Positions 22,945 through 35,331 of a DNA stretch of 64,000 bases are shown piece by piece. Source of the DNA: Pyrenopolyporus hunteri (Eukaryota; Ascomycota; Sordariomycetes; Xylariales; Hypoxylaceae); assembly GCA_902806595.1 (NCBI GenBank), contig CADCXC010000011.1:1302001-1366000 (forward strand), read 5' to 3'. The notes under the pieces were generated by a model. It searched no databases, was not told the DNA's origin, and saw nothing but the letters and a program-made list of their open reading frames with translations. The stretch's first letter is position 1. Every line of letters starts with the position of its first letter. The position numbers and the translations under genes were made by a program.

Positions 22945-24690
22945 ATGGCGTCCATGTGCTTTCGTCCTAGCACTACAAACAAGTCTCATGGTGCCCAAGA
23001 TTCCCAAGGTACCCCTGATGAGCAGGTAAAGGAAAAACTCCGCCCTTGACTATCGCCGATTCGACAGCTTACGGAGGCCAGGAACCCCTAATCATGATCC
23101 CTGATCTATTCACCACCTGGCCCCCTATCCGGGACAGGCTGGCTACTGCCACATCTACCGTACAAGATATCACCGTGAACGAATGCTTGCCTTTCTTGGC
23201 CGCCGAGGTTGACAATACGTCCTACAATCAACATGGCGTACCACGTCTTGATCGGGCACGGCATATCAAGTTCCTTCGGAACAACTTGGAACCTCTTCCT
23301 CCCAGGTACGTCATGTTGGATGCAAGCAGACCATGGATCCTTTACTGGTGCCTCAACGGCCTATCCCTCATGGGGGATGACGTCTCCGGCTACCGCGATA
23401 ACCTTATCGAGACGGCGCGTTCTATGCAAAACCCCACCGGCGGGTTCGGAGGAGGATACGGCCACGACTCCCATTTGGCCTGCACGTACGCCGTGGTCTT
23501 AGCCCTGGCTATTGTGGGGGGAGAAGCCGCATATGAAGTCATCGACCGGAGGGCTCTCTGGAAATGGCTTTGCGCCTTGAAGCAACCGGATGGAGGGTTT
23601 CGGATGGCTGTTGGAGGTGAAGTCGACATAAGGTAAATCGGCCTCGCTAGACTAGGCTCCACAACACAGCGCTAATGGTGTTATCAGAGGTGCTTACTGT
23701 GCGGCCGTTTTGATAACTCTGCTTAACCTTCCCCTGGACTTGCCGCCCGACGCTCCGGCATGGACGCCCGACGGCCCAAACTTATTTACGGGCCTAGGGG
23801 AATATGTGCGCCGATGTAAGAAGACCCCTGGCGAAACATCCCTTTGTTCGGGCCGGTACTAACCATGCAGGCCAAACCTTTGAGGGTGGAATTTCGGCGC
23901 AACCGGATGGTGAAGCCCATGGAGCCTACGCCTTTTGTGCCTTAGGCTGCCTCGCAATCCTCGGTGCTCCTCATCGTACCTTTCCAAAGTTCGTATTACC
24001 CGATCTTCGTCTGCAAGAGATGAATAGATTAGGTAACGCAGTCTCGCGCTAAACATGGAACACAGATACCTGGACGTCCCACGGCTTATCTCTTGGCTAT
24101 CGTCACGACAATATGCTCCGGAAGGCGGATATAGTGGCCGCACGAACAAACTCGTCGATGGATGCTATAGCCATTGGGTAGGCTGTTGCTGGCCATTAAT
24201 TGAAGCCAGCATTGCCGGGCCATCTAGTCTAATGTTTGACATAAACAAAAGTAAAACACCCGACATTGACGTCCACAATATTTACAGTCGCGAAGGCCTG
24301 ATCCGGTACATACTCTGTTGCGCGCAAGACCAATCAAAAAGGGGCGGCATGAGAGACAAACCAAGCAAGTAAGTGTAGAAAAAAAAACCCCATTAACCCA
24401 CATATGTACCCAAGGCACAATACTAAAATACTACCGGAAGAACTTCTGATGCGTACCACACCTGCTACGTACTCAGTGGACTTTCCTCGGCTCAGCACCT
24501 CACGCGTTTGCTTGCCTCGGATGGCGAAGGTATAATGACGCACTCAGAATATGACGTCTCGCCGCTCCGCGGAAGCCCTCAGATTTATGATGAGGAAGAC
24601 CGGCTCGAGACGACTGACCCTGTATATTTCATACCTGAGGGGAAACGGAAAGAGATCATGTCATATTTCCTATCGAAGCCGGGTTTTTGA
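22945..24690 (+). CDS. RAM1: Protein farnesyltransferase beta subunit
   Basis: Six exons are proposed: 22945-23008, 23068-23632, 23698-23815, 23871-23998, 24066-24368 and 24441-24690, giving 475 aa. It transfers farnesyl to CaaX proteins such as Ras and a-factor, together with an alpha subunit. Zinc ligands match the family: Asp and Cys in LVDGCYSHW, and His in DAYHTCYVLSGLS. Prenyltransferase repeats include GGFGGGYGHDSHLACTYA, GAYCAAVLITLLNLPLDL and FEGGISAQPDGEAHGAYAF. The protein ends with YFLSKPGF. Introns 2-4 have clear GCTAAT, ACTAAC or GCTAAAC branch points. Intron 5 (24369-24440) uses the acceptor AAG. The first exon is the least certain: ATG 22945 with intron 23009-23067 keeps the frame (phase 1), but the N-terminal residues are not conserved enough to prove it. 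Confidence 0.9.
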
Positions 24691-26340
24691 CCCGCTTGTG
24701 GCCGCATATGAAGAGGCCATATCCGACACTACACCGGACCAATCGAGGGAGGCTGGGAATTTCCCTCGCAATCCTGCGATGCCTCGACGTTCCACTCATT
24801 ACCATTGAGCGTCAGCATTATAACTTTCCCTCTCGCGTGTTTGGCTATAGAGCATAGCTCAGCTGAGCGTATTCTGTATAAGCCATATAATTACCCCCTT
24901 AGTTAAGGCGGGCCAGCCTGTATACCTGCCTACCCAGAGGGGCATGCCGGGCACGAAAAGAAGTCGAACAAAGGCTAATGACTGCGCCCTGCCCTTACTG
25001 GACGGCGTGCCTCCGCAGTTACACATCAAGACGGTGCATCGAGAAGCTCGGTAGCGAAGATTGGCTCGCTCAATGTACAAGAAGGGCCCGCAAACCCCGA
25101 CTATACCCTTTTCACGTTTTTCTACAGGATGTATCATGCACTTCGCAATCATCAGTTAGACCTCTAGCGGTAATACAAGAAAAAAAAGGTTCACCAAGAA
25201 AGTTCGCCCGACTGATGTGAGACAGAACCATCTAGAGGGATTCGAGTGCATTCGTTAATCTACCATCTCCACCATATGCGGTCATACCGTCTAACACGAC
25301 GAGCGGTACCTTATTCAGCAAGTCTGGACGCAGATGAGCTAGCTCAGGCTGGCAAGGGTGGCAAACCCCTTCCAGAGACTAGGTTCGACCCGACTTATTA
25401 GGAGTCCGGGAAAACGCCACCGGGCTTAGATTATATCTGAAGTAGTCTAAATCGGAAACGTCGACGGCAGACGGCATCTCCAGCTAAGGTAAAGGAGGCT
25501 AATGCATCGTACGAGAGCGCTCGGTTGCCATCAAACCTATGTCAACCGCGACGTAGTGGCCGAGAGGCGCTCTGCAGATTCGCATGAGCTTTGTACGTGC
25601 TGATCGACTCAGCAGAATCGACGGGTTGGCCACATGGTGTGGTCGTTTCGCATTCCGTTCTCTACACGTACACCCCCATGCTACCCTGTACCCATACGGC
25701 CACTTTAAGGTCCCTGACGTGTAATGGGTCTCCATTACGGTCCTCCCTAGGTGGCCATAACTTCGGACGGTTAGAACGATCTCAGCCGAGCTAAGGGAGA
25801 GGGGAGGTAGGTAGTATTTTGGCCATCATCTCATTGCTTGGTCGCATACATGTGCTTTAGGCGACGTAGTAAGATGCTGTGCTACGAAGTCCGCAGGCAC
25901 ATGGAGAGAAAAGCTTCTTGACATGAGGATCGAAAGTTTTCAAACTAATCTATCTGGTGGTATTTATAGACGGCTCCCCGATACGAGAGGTGGACGTCTT
26001 AGAAATCAATGCCTTATTAATGTCTCCTATAATAGCTGATGTATGCCCTATCTCTTGATCGCGTCTATTTCCACTTGCCGCTCCCTCCCTGATAATGATG
26101 GCCCCGTGGGACCCTGATAAAGCACGTACGTAGCGGGAAACCCCAGCGAGTGAAAAAATTCGGAACAGATATGTAGATAGAATACATACTTACATGTAGG
26201 GATAGTAATGTATGTATCTACCTATATTCCCCCCCACCCCAAAACATGAAGTAGAAGCAGGTCTACGTATGTGGCCAATCCCTCGTGCTTTCGGGCTGCG
26301 CCTCCGCGTGTTTATTGTAAACAAGGCCTGCTTTCCGGCC

Positions 26341-26388
26341 TGTCTGTCTATCTATCTATCTATCTGTCTATCTGTCTGTCTGTCTGTG
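26341..26388. repeat. (TCTA/TCTG)n microsatellite
   Basis: Interspersed TCTA and TCTG units, about twelve in all. Confidence 0.9.
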
Positions 26389-29300
26389 CCTGCTGCACGA
26401 CATTGCCCTCCTCTCCTCCCCTGTGGGCCACACGCACATAGCTCCCCGGATGAACGATTCGTCTCGCCGTATGCTAGGTATGTAAGGCCGCATCGAACTA
26501 GGCCGGCCATGCCATGCCATGCCATCCCACTCCACTCCAGGGTCTCTTTTTTGGTTTTTGAAAAGAAACATACCTAGCCACGTTATTGCCCCCGAAGGCC
26601 CAAAAAGGGGGGGAGAGGAGAGAGAAGGGGGAGGGGAGGGGGAGCGACCCGCGGTACCGACCTAGCCTAACGGCCTCCCCCTGGCCCGGCCCTTTCTTCC
26701 CAGTAGTTCGGACGTGAAGTCGTGTCTAGGTAGGTTAGATAGATGCGTTAGATAGGGTAAGATAGGCAGGCTAGGTGTATCCAGCACGGATGGGGCCGCC
26801 GAGGTCTCGGATCTCGCAAACACGTTGCATTCCAGACGGGCAGACAGACACGATGGACCTTCTTTTTTTTTTCAGGCTACGTAAGGATATGTGGATGTAT
26901 GTACGCATGTATGTATGCCATGTTATGTATGTATGTATGTCTCTTGCACGCCCACACAGATTAGGTAGGATCGCTAAAGGGCTTTCTCCTAACCGTGTAC
27001 GTGGGAGCGAGGGCTCTCGACAATAGCCCCTTAATGGCATTAGTTCTTCCTTACCTCGGAGTAGCATGGCGTTACGCGTTGCATGAAAAGGCTATTATTA
27101 TTATTTTTCTTTGGTCTGCCCGTGACTGTCGGTCTTATGGTAGCTGCTAGATACGATGTAGGTAGGCGAATAGGCGTATATTCTACGTAGTCGGCGAATT
27201 CTACTCGCATATCGCCGTGGAACTAGCTTGTCAGCGGAAAAAGACGACCGCTGCGTTTGTGCATGTACGTGTATATTGGCGTGTGTATCTTCAAAACAAT
27301 GCGCTGACAATGTATAGAATGACATGTTATCGAGCTGAAGTTGCGCAGAGACTACGCACATCCTAACACCAATACCAATAACAACCAGCATAGGGGCACC
27401 CATCTCGAGCCGGTCTTACGGTATATGCCTACGCAGGGTTGTAGGCTTGAATATCTTCTATTAAGCTACACTCGGTCGTTTTTTATCCAATTTTTCCATT
27501 TTTCCTCCTCTTCTGTCGTTGTCTACTTCCCCTTTTACCGTATCTTGGCAAAGGATAATTCGTAATCTCGCGAGCGCTTCCCTCACATCTTGGTAGCATA
27601 GGTGCGGTACGGTGCGGTACGGCGCGGTAGGTACTTTATGAGGATTCCAGGGAATTTTACCTTACATGCCCAGATACGGACATACATAACACATACATAC
27701 AGACGTACATACATACTACTTACCTAGCTACCTACATAATGTCAAACCATGTACGTAGATATCATGGATCGTACAAAGTAGGTAGGTGAGAAAATCGAAG
27801 AGGTACATCCACACATCCATACATACATATTGCGCCTTGTATCGCGCCTAGCGTATTCACCTATGTGGGTTCGAACATCGGTCTAGGCGCCTCCAACGTT
27901 ACGGATGGGCTCGAAATCCTTTTCCTATTCCCAGAGAAAATAAAAATAAATAAATAAATAAGAGGCCGAAGGAAGGGTGGAAAAAAAAGTCCTAGTCGGC
28001 GGCCGCTACATTAAAGTCCGAGTGAGTTACATGCCGGCCGTCATCTCGGCTCCCCCCCCTCTGGGCTGCTGCTGTGTCGATGTGTATCAGTGTATGTATG
28101 TACGGATGTATATGTGTATCTATATGTTGCCTGTCTGTCTGTAATGTGCGCCTGTATGTGTGTATGTACGCAGATGTATGTATTTCTGTAGGTAGCATGT
28201 AGGTAGGTAGCATGTACGCAGATGTAGTGTGTAGTGTGTAGATGTTGTAGCATGTAGATGTGGTATGTATGTGCGTATTGTGGTATGTATCGTGTTATGT
28301 ATCGTGTTATGATGTATCGTGGTATGTATTGTAGCAATCACGACCTGCTCCTTCGTCCATCCAGCAAAGGCGAAAATCGTCATGATGAGCGGCATCCCAT
28401 TTCCTCATATGTATGTATGCAACAGGGTGGTCAGGCCTGTCGGGCCAGGTCGTGATCGCGGTACCGCTACCTCAGTGGCAGGCCCGGGCGCGTTGGATCG
28501 ACTAGTACCCGTACCCAATCTAACATGCACAAAATAACGTCTATCTTGATTTAATATCAAGCGGCAATGCCAACTCATCATTGCATGAGGTGTTAAACGT
28601 CTGTTCTTCGCCTAGTCGCCTCGCTGCCCCCGGACTCGCGCGGCCCTCATTGGCCCGACACCCATAAGCTCTAAGTGGCTCCTGTCGGCCTTCGCAGGGT
28701 CTTCGCAGTGCTCGCTCCAATGGCTTCTTAGGGCAGAGACCAGGTTCACGTCGAGACCGGGGTTGCCCAGGCAGGCTAGCCACTGTTCATGCATCTCATT
28801 CTTCCTTCACCGACTTCGTGGTTCCGGCGCAAGCCAGTCAGTCGTCGATATTTTTTTTTCTTTTAGTTTATTTTGATTCTTAGGGCTTTTTTTCGGGTCC
28901 CTTTCCCCACGGGATTTGAGGGGAGGGGAAGGGGGTTAGAAGAAGAAGAAGAAGCAACAGAGAGCGAAGGATTGGTGAGAGGAAGAAGAAAAGAAGAAAA
29001 GGAAAAGAAAAGAATTAGACTAAACGGCATAAAGAAAATAACCTATGTCAAAAAAAGCAATTTACCTAACGTACCTGCCACCTAAGAATAAAAAAGAGCT
29101 CGGTAGTACGTATCGAAAATTAGGAAAGGGCTAACCGGAGTCTGTATAGGGTGGTAGGTACCGGTAGGAGAGATGGAGCTGTATGTATTGTACTTGATGG
29201 ATGTATTTTTGTATACGATTTCCCACATGGAAATACATTGGCCGCCATCATAAAATTTTATCAACAACACAAAAAAAAAAGCGGCCACTAGTATTTTGCT

Positions 29301-29850
29301 CGCGTCCAACAATCATCGAATAAGCCACCACAAATGACATACTATGTATGTTTTTTTCTTACCTCTAATTTAGCTGTTTTCCTTTCCTGATCCCATGGAC
29401 GGCTCTGATTTGTCCAATGGCTTTCTACTGCTTACGTCGTTTCTGTCACCTCTGGCACCGGTGCGAATCGCCCATCTCCTCAACCCCCCCATCCCCCTGG
29501 GTCTTCCATGTAATGTATACATAAGGTATGTATGCGCATACTCGGCTCCTTGGTCTGATCCAGTGGGTTGGTCGGCTTGCGGTGGTTACGTTCGTTTCTC
29601 AGATCCGGGACTCCATTCTCACCGTTAGACACCCCTCCCTCTCTCATCTCTCAGTTCGATCTCCGAGGTCCTTGTCATGTACATGGATCTATACCTACAT
29701 GATACCGACAGGGTGCGCGTACATCGACGAGAGACAGGCATTGTTGTATGTATGTACGTGTATGTAAGTATGTAACATAGAGGGACGCATATACATACAC
29801 AGAAGAGGAGGGAAAAGAGAGAGACAAAGAAAGAAAGCCATAGGACTGAC

Positions 29851-29904
29851 CGGCTGGCTGGCTGGATGGCTGGCTAACTGGCTAACTGGCTTGCTGGCCG
29901 GCTG
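29851..29904. repeat. (GGCT)n imperfect microsatellite
   Basis: Units of GGCT, GGAT and GGCTAACT alternate. A cleaner GGCT array follows at 30217-30244. Confidence 0.85.
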
Positions 29905-30216
29905 GGTGTGGGCATGCATGTACGTGGGGAGGTATCATTATTGACCCTTTTTTGGTCGTCTAAAAAAACGCCGTTTCTAAACCGTACCAGCTTCTCGTTG
30001 TTTTGATTGAGTACCGCCGCATTAGTGGCCGCGAGGAAGGGATCTTGGAATGGCAGTTTGTTTCTCTCAGTCCTATTTTTTTTCCCCTTCCATTTCCCCT
30101 TCCCCCTCCAGACGCGAACCAGGTACATCCCTTCTTTGCGGTGCCCCGGGTGGCTTCGAAAGGGAGAGGAGACCACCATGAGAGTGAGCGAGTGAGCTTG
30201 AGTGAGAGAGTAAGTA

Positions 30217-30244
30217 ACTGGCTGGCTGGCTGGCTGGCTTGCTT
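30217..30244. repeat. (GGCT)n microsatellite
   Basis: About six tandem GGCT units, some 310 bp from the similar array at 29851. Confidence 0.9.
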
Positions 30245-31288
30245 GTGGCCGGACCTTAGTGGGCCGGTACTCTCTGTTATTATTATTGTTGTTACCATTT
30301 GTTGTTCTTGTTGTTGACCGACTGAACTGTGATTGACCTCTCTATTTTATTTGTTTATTTATTATTATTTTTATTATTTTTTCCTATTTTACCCCTTTAG
30401 CTGCTTTATTTTTCTTTCCTCTTGTAGTCCGCCGAGGGTCGTGGATTGGCCGCAGAATTGGTTCCAGTTCCATTTCGCCACTTTCAATATGCTTACATCT
30501 GCATACATCATCTCTCTTTTTACCCAGCTGGGTCCCATTGTCGGACAGGGTTAATGGGGAGGAGAACTCGGACGGAGACAGCGGTACCACATTCTGCCAA
30601 AAGGAGCACGGCCAGACTTATCAGAGATGATCGTCTAAGGGAATGCATACCCCATGTGTTGCGGTGGAGTTGCCTAGTCTCTCGAGGTTTTATCAACTGG
30701 CAACGACACGCGCCAGCACATCAGATGGGGTCACACTCTTCAAGAGCCGCATCTTCACCTGCGTCTATCGACCTGGTTCCCTTCCGTCCCATTGCCCCTT
30801 CGGCCTTCTCTGTTTAATTGCGTCTTTCCAGATCCCTGCCCCGCACTAACAAGTTCAATTCTGCAATAAAGCACACATGTCTCGCCGTCGATGGCTCGTC
30901 TCTCTGCACCGCAGCTCCGAATACGTAGCCTAACCTCCCCCTTCTTCAACACCACCACAACCACACCTCCGTTTCGTAGTACAGACTCGTCGACGAATTT
31001 TTTTTTAAACCATTCTCTCAGTGCTGCCCTACCGCTCCCCCATTGACCCCTTTTAATAATTCCCTCGCACAGTTGGGCTTGACTGCATACTCAAAACGCG
31101 CCTCGGAATCCCATCCCGTGTCGTAAGCAGACGTTGTCTTCTCCCCGGGATCCCGTACATACATACACCCGTCCGACGTCCTGGTGGGGGTGTTTCTATG
31201 CTTTGAGGAATACCACCCTGCTGGAACTTTTTTTTTTCCTTTACGAGTGTTCCCGGGCCCATTGAGTGTGCGCTGTCAGCAGAACAAT

Positions 31289-32131
31289 ATGGGAGGATTC
31301 TACATGCAGTATCTCGAGAGTAAGTCATTGCCTACTTTCAACAGCACGCCCGGGCGAGCTTTCGTCGTCACTCCAATGAACCAATCCCACGAAGATGATG
31401 CGCGCGGTGGGGCGGGACAGCGAAGGGTTCGTCTCACACACGTGGACAACCAGACCCCCTGCGTCGAAGCTTCGACGCCGCACGAACATCGATTTTATTT
31501 CCCCATCCAGTTTTCATGGCCTTCCGGCTAGCTAGATAGCTGGCTGGGTAGCTTAGCAGTCTGCGTTGAAACGCCACGTTCTTGGGGATGGTTGCCGATG
31601 CACCCTTGCCTTGCGCGTCTGAAAATTCTTGAAGTGTTCGCGGAATCCGGCTTGTCATGCAGGTGTCATGCTCGATCTCCGTCGCGTCATTAGGGCTGCA
31701 TATGCTTTCCGGGCGTCTATTGGCATCGAATAGGGAGGAAGTTCCAGGATCAGCAGCTAACTTAGCATCCGATAGGCCTGTGCCGGCGTCGTGGGTGGCG
31801 AGACCCTTCGTACGAGTGTTACAGAGACCCCAGTGGCTACACGTGCCTGGTCTTGGTGAATGGGCGCGAGTACCAGACAGACCTGGCCTACGAATCGGAT
31901 CACCTTGCTCAGGAGAATGCCGCCATGAGGGCCTTCATGGTGTGCCGGAATTTTTCTGTTAATGGAGGCATGCTCGCGCGTAACGGGATCGTCCAGGGTC
32001 TGCCAGCCAATGAGTCCACCAGACGCAAGAAATCTCGCCATGCTTCGACCAGCCATGGCCACAGCCAGAAGGAGAGCCGCCATAGGTCCGGGCACCATTC
32101 GAGCAGCAGCTCCACCGCATCCTTCGAGTGA
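31289..32131 (+). CDS. Small protein with one double-stranded RNA-binding-motif-like fold
   Basis: Two exons, 31289-31319 and 31776-32131, give 128 aa. The 456-nt intron has GTAAGT, branch AGCTAAC at about 31755 and acceptor GATAG; both sites are phase 1. Joined, they give MGGFYMQYLE then SLCRRRGWRDPSYECYRDPS. The order fits a dsRNA-binding motif: a first helix ending in RRRGW, a Pro-x-Tyr-Glu strand, the strands GYTCLVLVNGREYQTD, and a closing Ala-rich helix (LAQENAAMRAFMVCRNFS). The tail (residues about 90-128) is basic then Ser-rich: TRRKKSRHAS, SHHS-like His/Ser/Arg repeats, ending SSSSSTASFE. The typical Lys-Lys-x-Ala-Lys of dsRNA binders is replaced by ESDHLAQEN, so RNA binding is uncertain. 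I do not know a characterised homologue. The intron is much longer than others here. Confidence 0.75.
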
Positions 32132-35100
32132 GGGAAAGGAGAAATTGATTGCCGTCCCGGTGGGTTCCGGCCAAGCACGACGGTCGGCCAATTTTGACCA
32201 ATGGATTCAAAGCGAGAGCAGAAGGCGTCAGAGATTGATATATATACACGTGGTGAAGCTTCACAGCTTATCCCCAGGCATATTCCGCGGAATACCCCCC
32301 CATCTCATTCAGCATATCCCGACGACACAGAGAGAGAGACAGAGACAAGAGACAGAAGAGCGAAGAGAGGAGGATGAGACAAAAGTTTGCATACATCGAA
32401 CGAATTACGACTTAACGAAGAACTGAACGAAACTTACGAACCAATCTAATAATGGCAATCTCGTGTCATCCCAGCAGAAGGTTTTGCTCGTTTTGATACG
32501 CCCTCTTTTCTTACTTTTTCATATGCCATGAACCAGAAAAAAAGAGAAAAGAAAAAAGAAAAAGAAAAGCAGATGTGACGAACCCCCCCCTATTTTTTTC
32601 TAGGGCCATGGGAATTACAGAACCAGGCCGGTTCAGGAAAACGGATTCCATCGGAGGCGACTCTGCTGTTTAGCACCAAAAAATGGCCCTGCTCTTGGGG
32701 AGCTACGTTCCTAATCCGTGTGCGTGTGGCTTCGCAGCCCATCCCCGACCGCCCTTAATGGCCTGGCTGGCTCAATGGACATTGGTTTTCTCGAGATAGA
32801 CTTCATTTTTTTTCCCCGAAAATTCCGCGGGACTGTGCAAAGCGGCCAAAATAAGAAAGAAGAAAAAAAAATTCATGCGATGTGGCAACCGAAACCCACC
32901 CTTGGCTATTGGGCTTCTTGTTTTTCTGGGGGCAACCCTCGTTGTCATCATCCATTTCCTCCTCCATCGGACGACGAGAAGCGAATCGGCCGAATCTAGA
33001 GTCGGGATGAAAAGGAAATGGGTAGAAAATGTCGGTATGGGAAATCAGCGCGAAGGAAAAAGAAGAAGAGACATTGCTCGGGCGGATGCTTTTTTCTTGA
33101 CTTTTTCCCCATTATTAGTATTACTCTTTTTTTTATTCTTATTTTCCCAACGACAAAGCGCTTTGATGAAGATGGGAGGCAGCTCCTCTACTCGGAAGTT
33201 CATAAAATTACGATCTCACGGCTAGATAGATGACGATCATGATTATGATGATAGTTACGAAGAATCGAAATGACGACGTCCACGACCTGACGAATCTCAT
33301 GGTCGCACCAACTTTCTCGTCTCGTTTTTAGCAGCTAGACAGTCTTCATGCAGACGGCCGTGATACGTATCCGATATGTGAGACATTTGAGATTGGGTGT
33401 GGGAGGGGGAGTGGGAGAGCCTTGCTCTTCCGTATTGTAACCCAAGAGAGCCGCATTCATTCCAGGGGAGGCGGGAGAGGGAACGAAGAAGAGACATAGA
33501 AAAAACGGGACCTCTGCCCAAATTGACTTATAAGTGAATGTCGTCAACTTTGAGATGAGGTCCTACCGGAATATTTCCATCGGAACAAAACAGGACACCA
33601 TCTAAAAAAAGAAGACCACCCACTCCCTTCCCCCCTTTTTTCCCCCAAGCCCGCGGATCGTCGTCCCCAAACTTTATTTTCCCCGAGCTGTTCCAGATCG
33701 AATCGTGCCGGTAGGTAGGTAGCGTTCCTCGGGGGGGAGTGCGGGTGGACACGCGTTGCCTGTTCCTTGTGATAAGGCACAGGAACCTGCAGCGCGTAAC
33801 ACAGCATCTTGCCAGTCCGGGACGGGGGGAGAGAAGGGGGCGGGCAGGCTAAGGGGATCGGGTCAGGTGTCGCACGTAACCATGCCTCGCTCCGTTGATC
33901 ATATACGTAATCGGGAAGCGTGTAGTCGGAAAGTCGGGGGCATCCCTCGAGACCTGTCACATATGCTACCTACCTACCTACCTACCTAAACCTAGGTCCG
34001 GGTAGGGTGGCTTAGGTAACGAGGTGTGTGTGGTGAAGACGTAAGAAAAAGATCGTGAGCTTCTCTTTATTACCTTCGATACCTTTGCCCTACCTTACCT
34101 TAGGTAGTCTTACTTTAGTTGCTCAATCTAAATAGGCTTATGTATGTGCATGTGTCAAGTCATCTCGGCGAGCGAACGACAAAGATCTTTTCGGTTCTCG
34201 ACGATGCGACCTTACGTAGTGGACTGACGGGTGGAAGACTTCTGGGCGGAGGACGGCTCGTATTGGCTATATTAGAACGACTGACTTTCTACTTAGATCC
34301 AAGTCATTCGCGAACTAATACGAGATATACAAAGGAGGGGGAGGAGGGGGGGTGGTCATCAGTGAGTTTGATTTTTTTTTCTCTTTTCATTAAATCATTC
34401 TCTTCGTGCGGCGTTGACACTCAATGCTAATGAGATCTGCGCACTCTCCCAGTCCGCATCTCACGAAGGAAGATTGAATGGTTTCGAGTTAAATAAAGTG
34501 ATTGTGATGGCATGAAAATGTAAAATTCAATCAAATCTTATTGCTTCGGGTACCTCGTGGGGCCCTGTGGCATGTGATTGGCTGACGGATAGGATATTGG
34601 TATGTGGTACTTCGAACTACTACCTACATGTACGTATTATGGTTGTTATGCGCACCTTCATTAGGTACATGGTAAGTACCCGGTCAGAGGCATACAATAT
34701 GCCACCTTGTGGCTGAAAGGTCTGTGCGTGATTGTGCACCTTTCCCGAATCAGGTGCTAATGTTGCCAGATGCCAGGGGTTTGGGAAGGAAGCTTTCGAG
34801 AGTTGGGAGGGGGCCGCTAATTTCGAGCCCATTTCACTGGCGCAACGAAAGCTAACTGGCCTAAAATAAGAAATAAAGGGGGCATCCATAACCTGAACAA
34901 CCACCTCTCGTCCGACCCATCTCTGAACCTTTGCGACTTGCACAACCTCAGGAAAGAAAAGTCCAGGTGTCCTCACGGCATCATATTTCATTTTATTTCA
35001 TAGCATTGTCCACTTATCCCTTCACAATCCTCCGGAGTCTTTGAGCATTACGTTCGTGTACTCCTCACTCCTCAAGTAGACAATCCCCTCAGCAACTCCA

Positions 35101-35331
35101 GTCGTCCATCCGTCGACATACTCCATTCATTTCGCGTCCATCGCCTGTCCGTGTAGAACCGAGCCTCCACTACACCGACTCTCCCTTCTCTCGAACCGGC
35201 TCCATTCGCAGTTAGCCCATCGTCACTCGTTTCTTTGATTGCGAGGACACCCCGCGCGCGAGTAATCCTTTGTGGTTGACATTTGCTTCGCGACATTCAT
35301 ATTATTCAGTCTCTAGTTATCTAACGCCAAT
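32132..35331. other. Intergenic, 3.2 kb
   Basis: It holds the 3' UTR of the dsRNA-binding-motif gene and the promoter of the guanylyltransferase gene. Contents: A-rich and T-rich runs (32530-32570, 33100-33140), a CTAC array at 33966-33988 and G runs near 33820. No gene was supported. The last 300 bases on the sense strand are C/T-rich, as is common in fungal promoters and leaders. Confidence 0.5.
33966..33988. repeat. (CTAC)n microsatellite
   Basis: Five to six CTAC units, continuing into CCTAAACCTAGG. Confidence 0.9.

Larger units (their letters stand above)
24691..31288. other. Gene-poor intergenic stretch, 6.6 kb
   Basis: It runs from the farnesyltransferase stop to the dsRNA-binding-motif gene. 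Microsatellites dominate 26.3-30.3 kb: TCTA/TCTG, GTAT, GTATGT and GGCT arrays. A cryptic repeat of GGTGCGGTAC lies near 27603-27628, and TGTATCGTG-like words recur at 28275-28330. The last 500 bases (30.8-31.3 kb) should be the promoter and leader of the next gene. A 60-codon frame at 28794-28612 (-) has coding-like third positions but no recognised family. Confidence 0.45.

Noticed and set aside
25330..25410. A-box-like TAGCTCAGGCTGG and B-box-like GGTTCGACCC on the plus strand
   Set aside because: Spacing is tRNA-like but the arms do not pair; coincidence is likely.
28612..28794. 60-codon frame on the minus strand with GC-rich third positions
   Set aside because: No recognised family, no supporting splice sites, and too short to call.
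31657..31962. 101-codon frame overlapping the dsRNA-binding-motif exon
   Set aside because: Out of frame with the conserved domain; it covers intron sequence.
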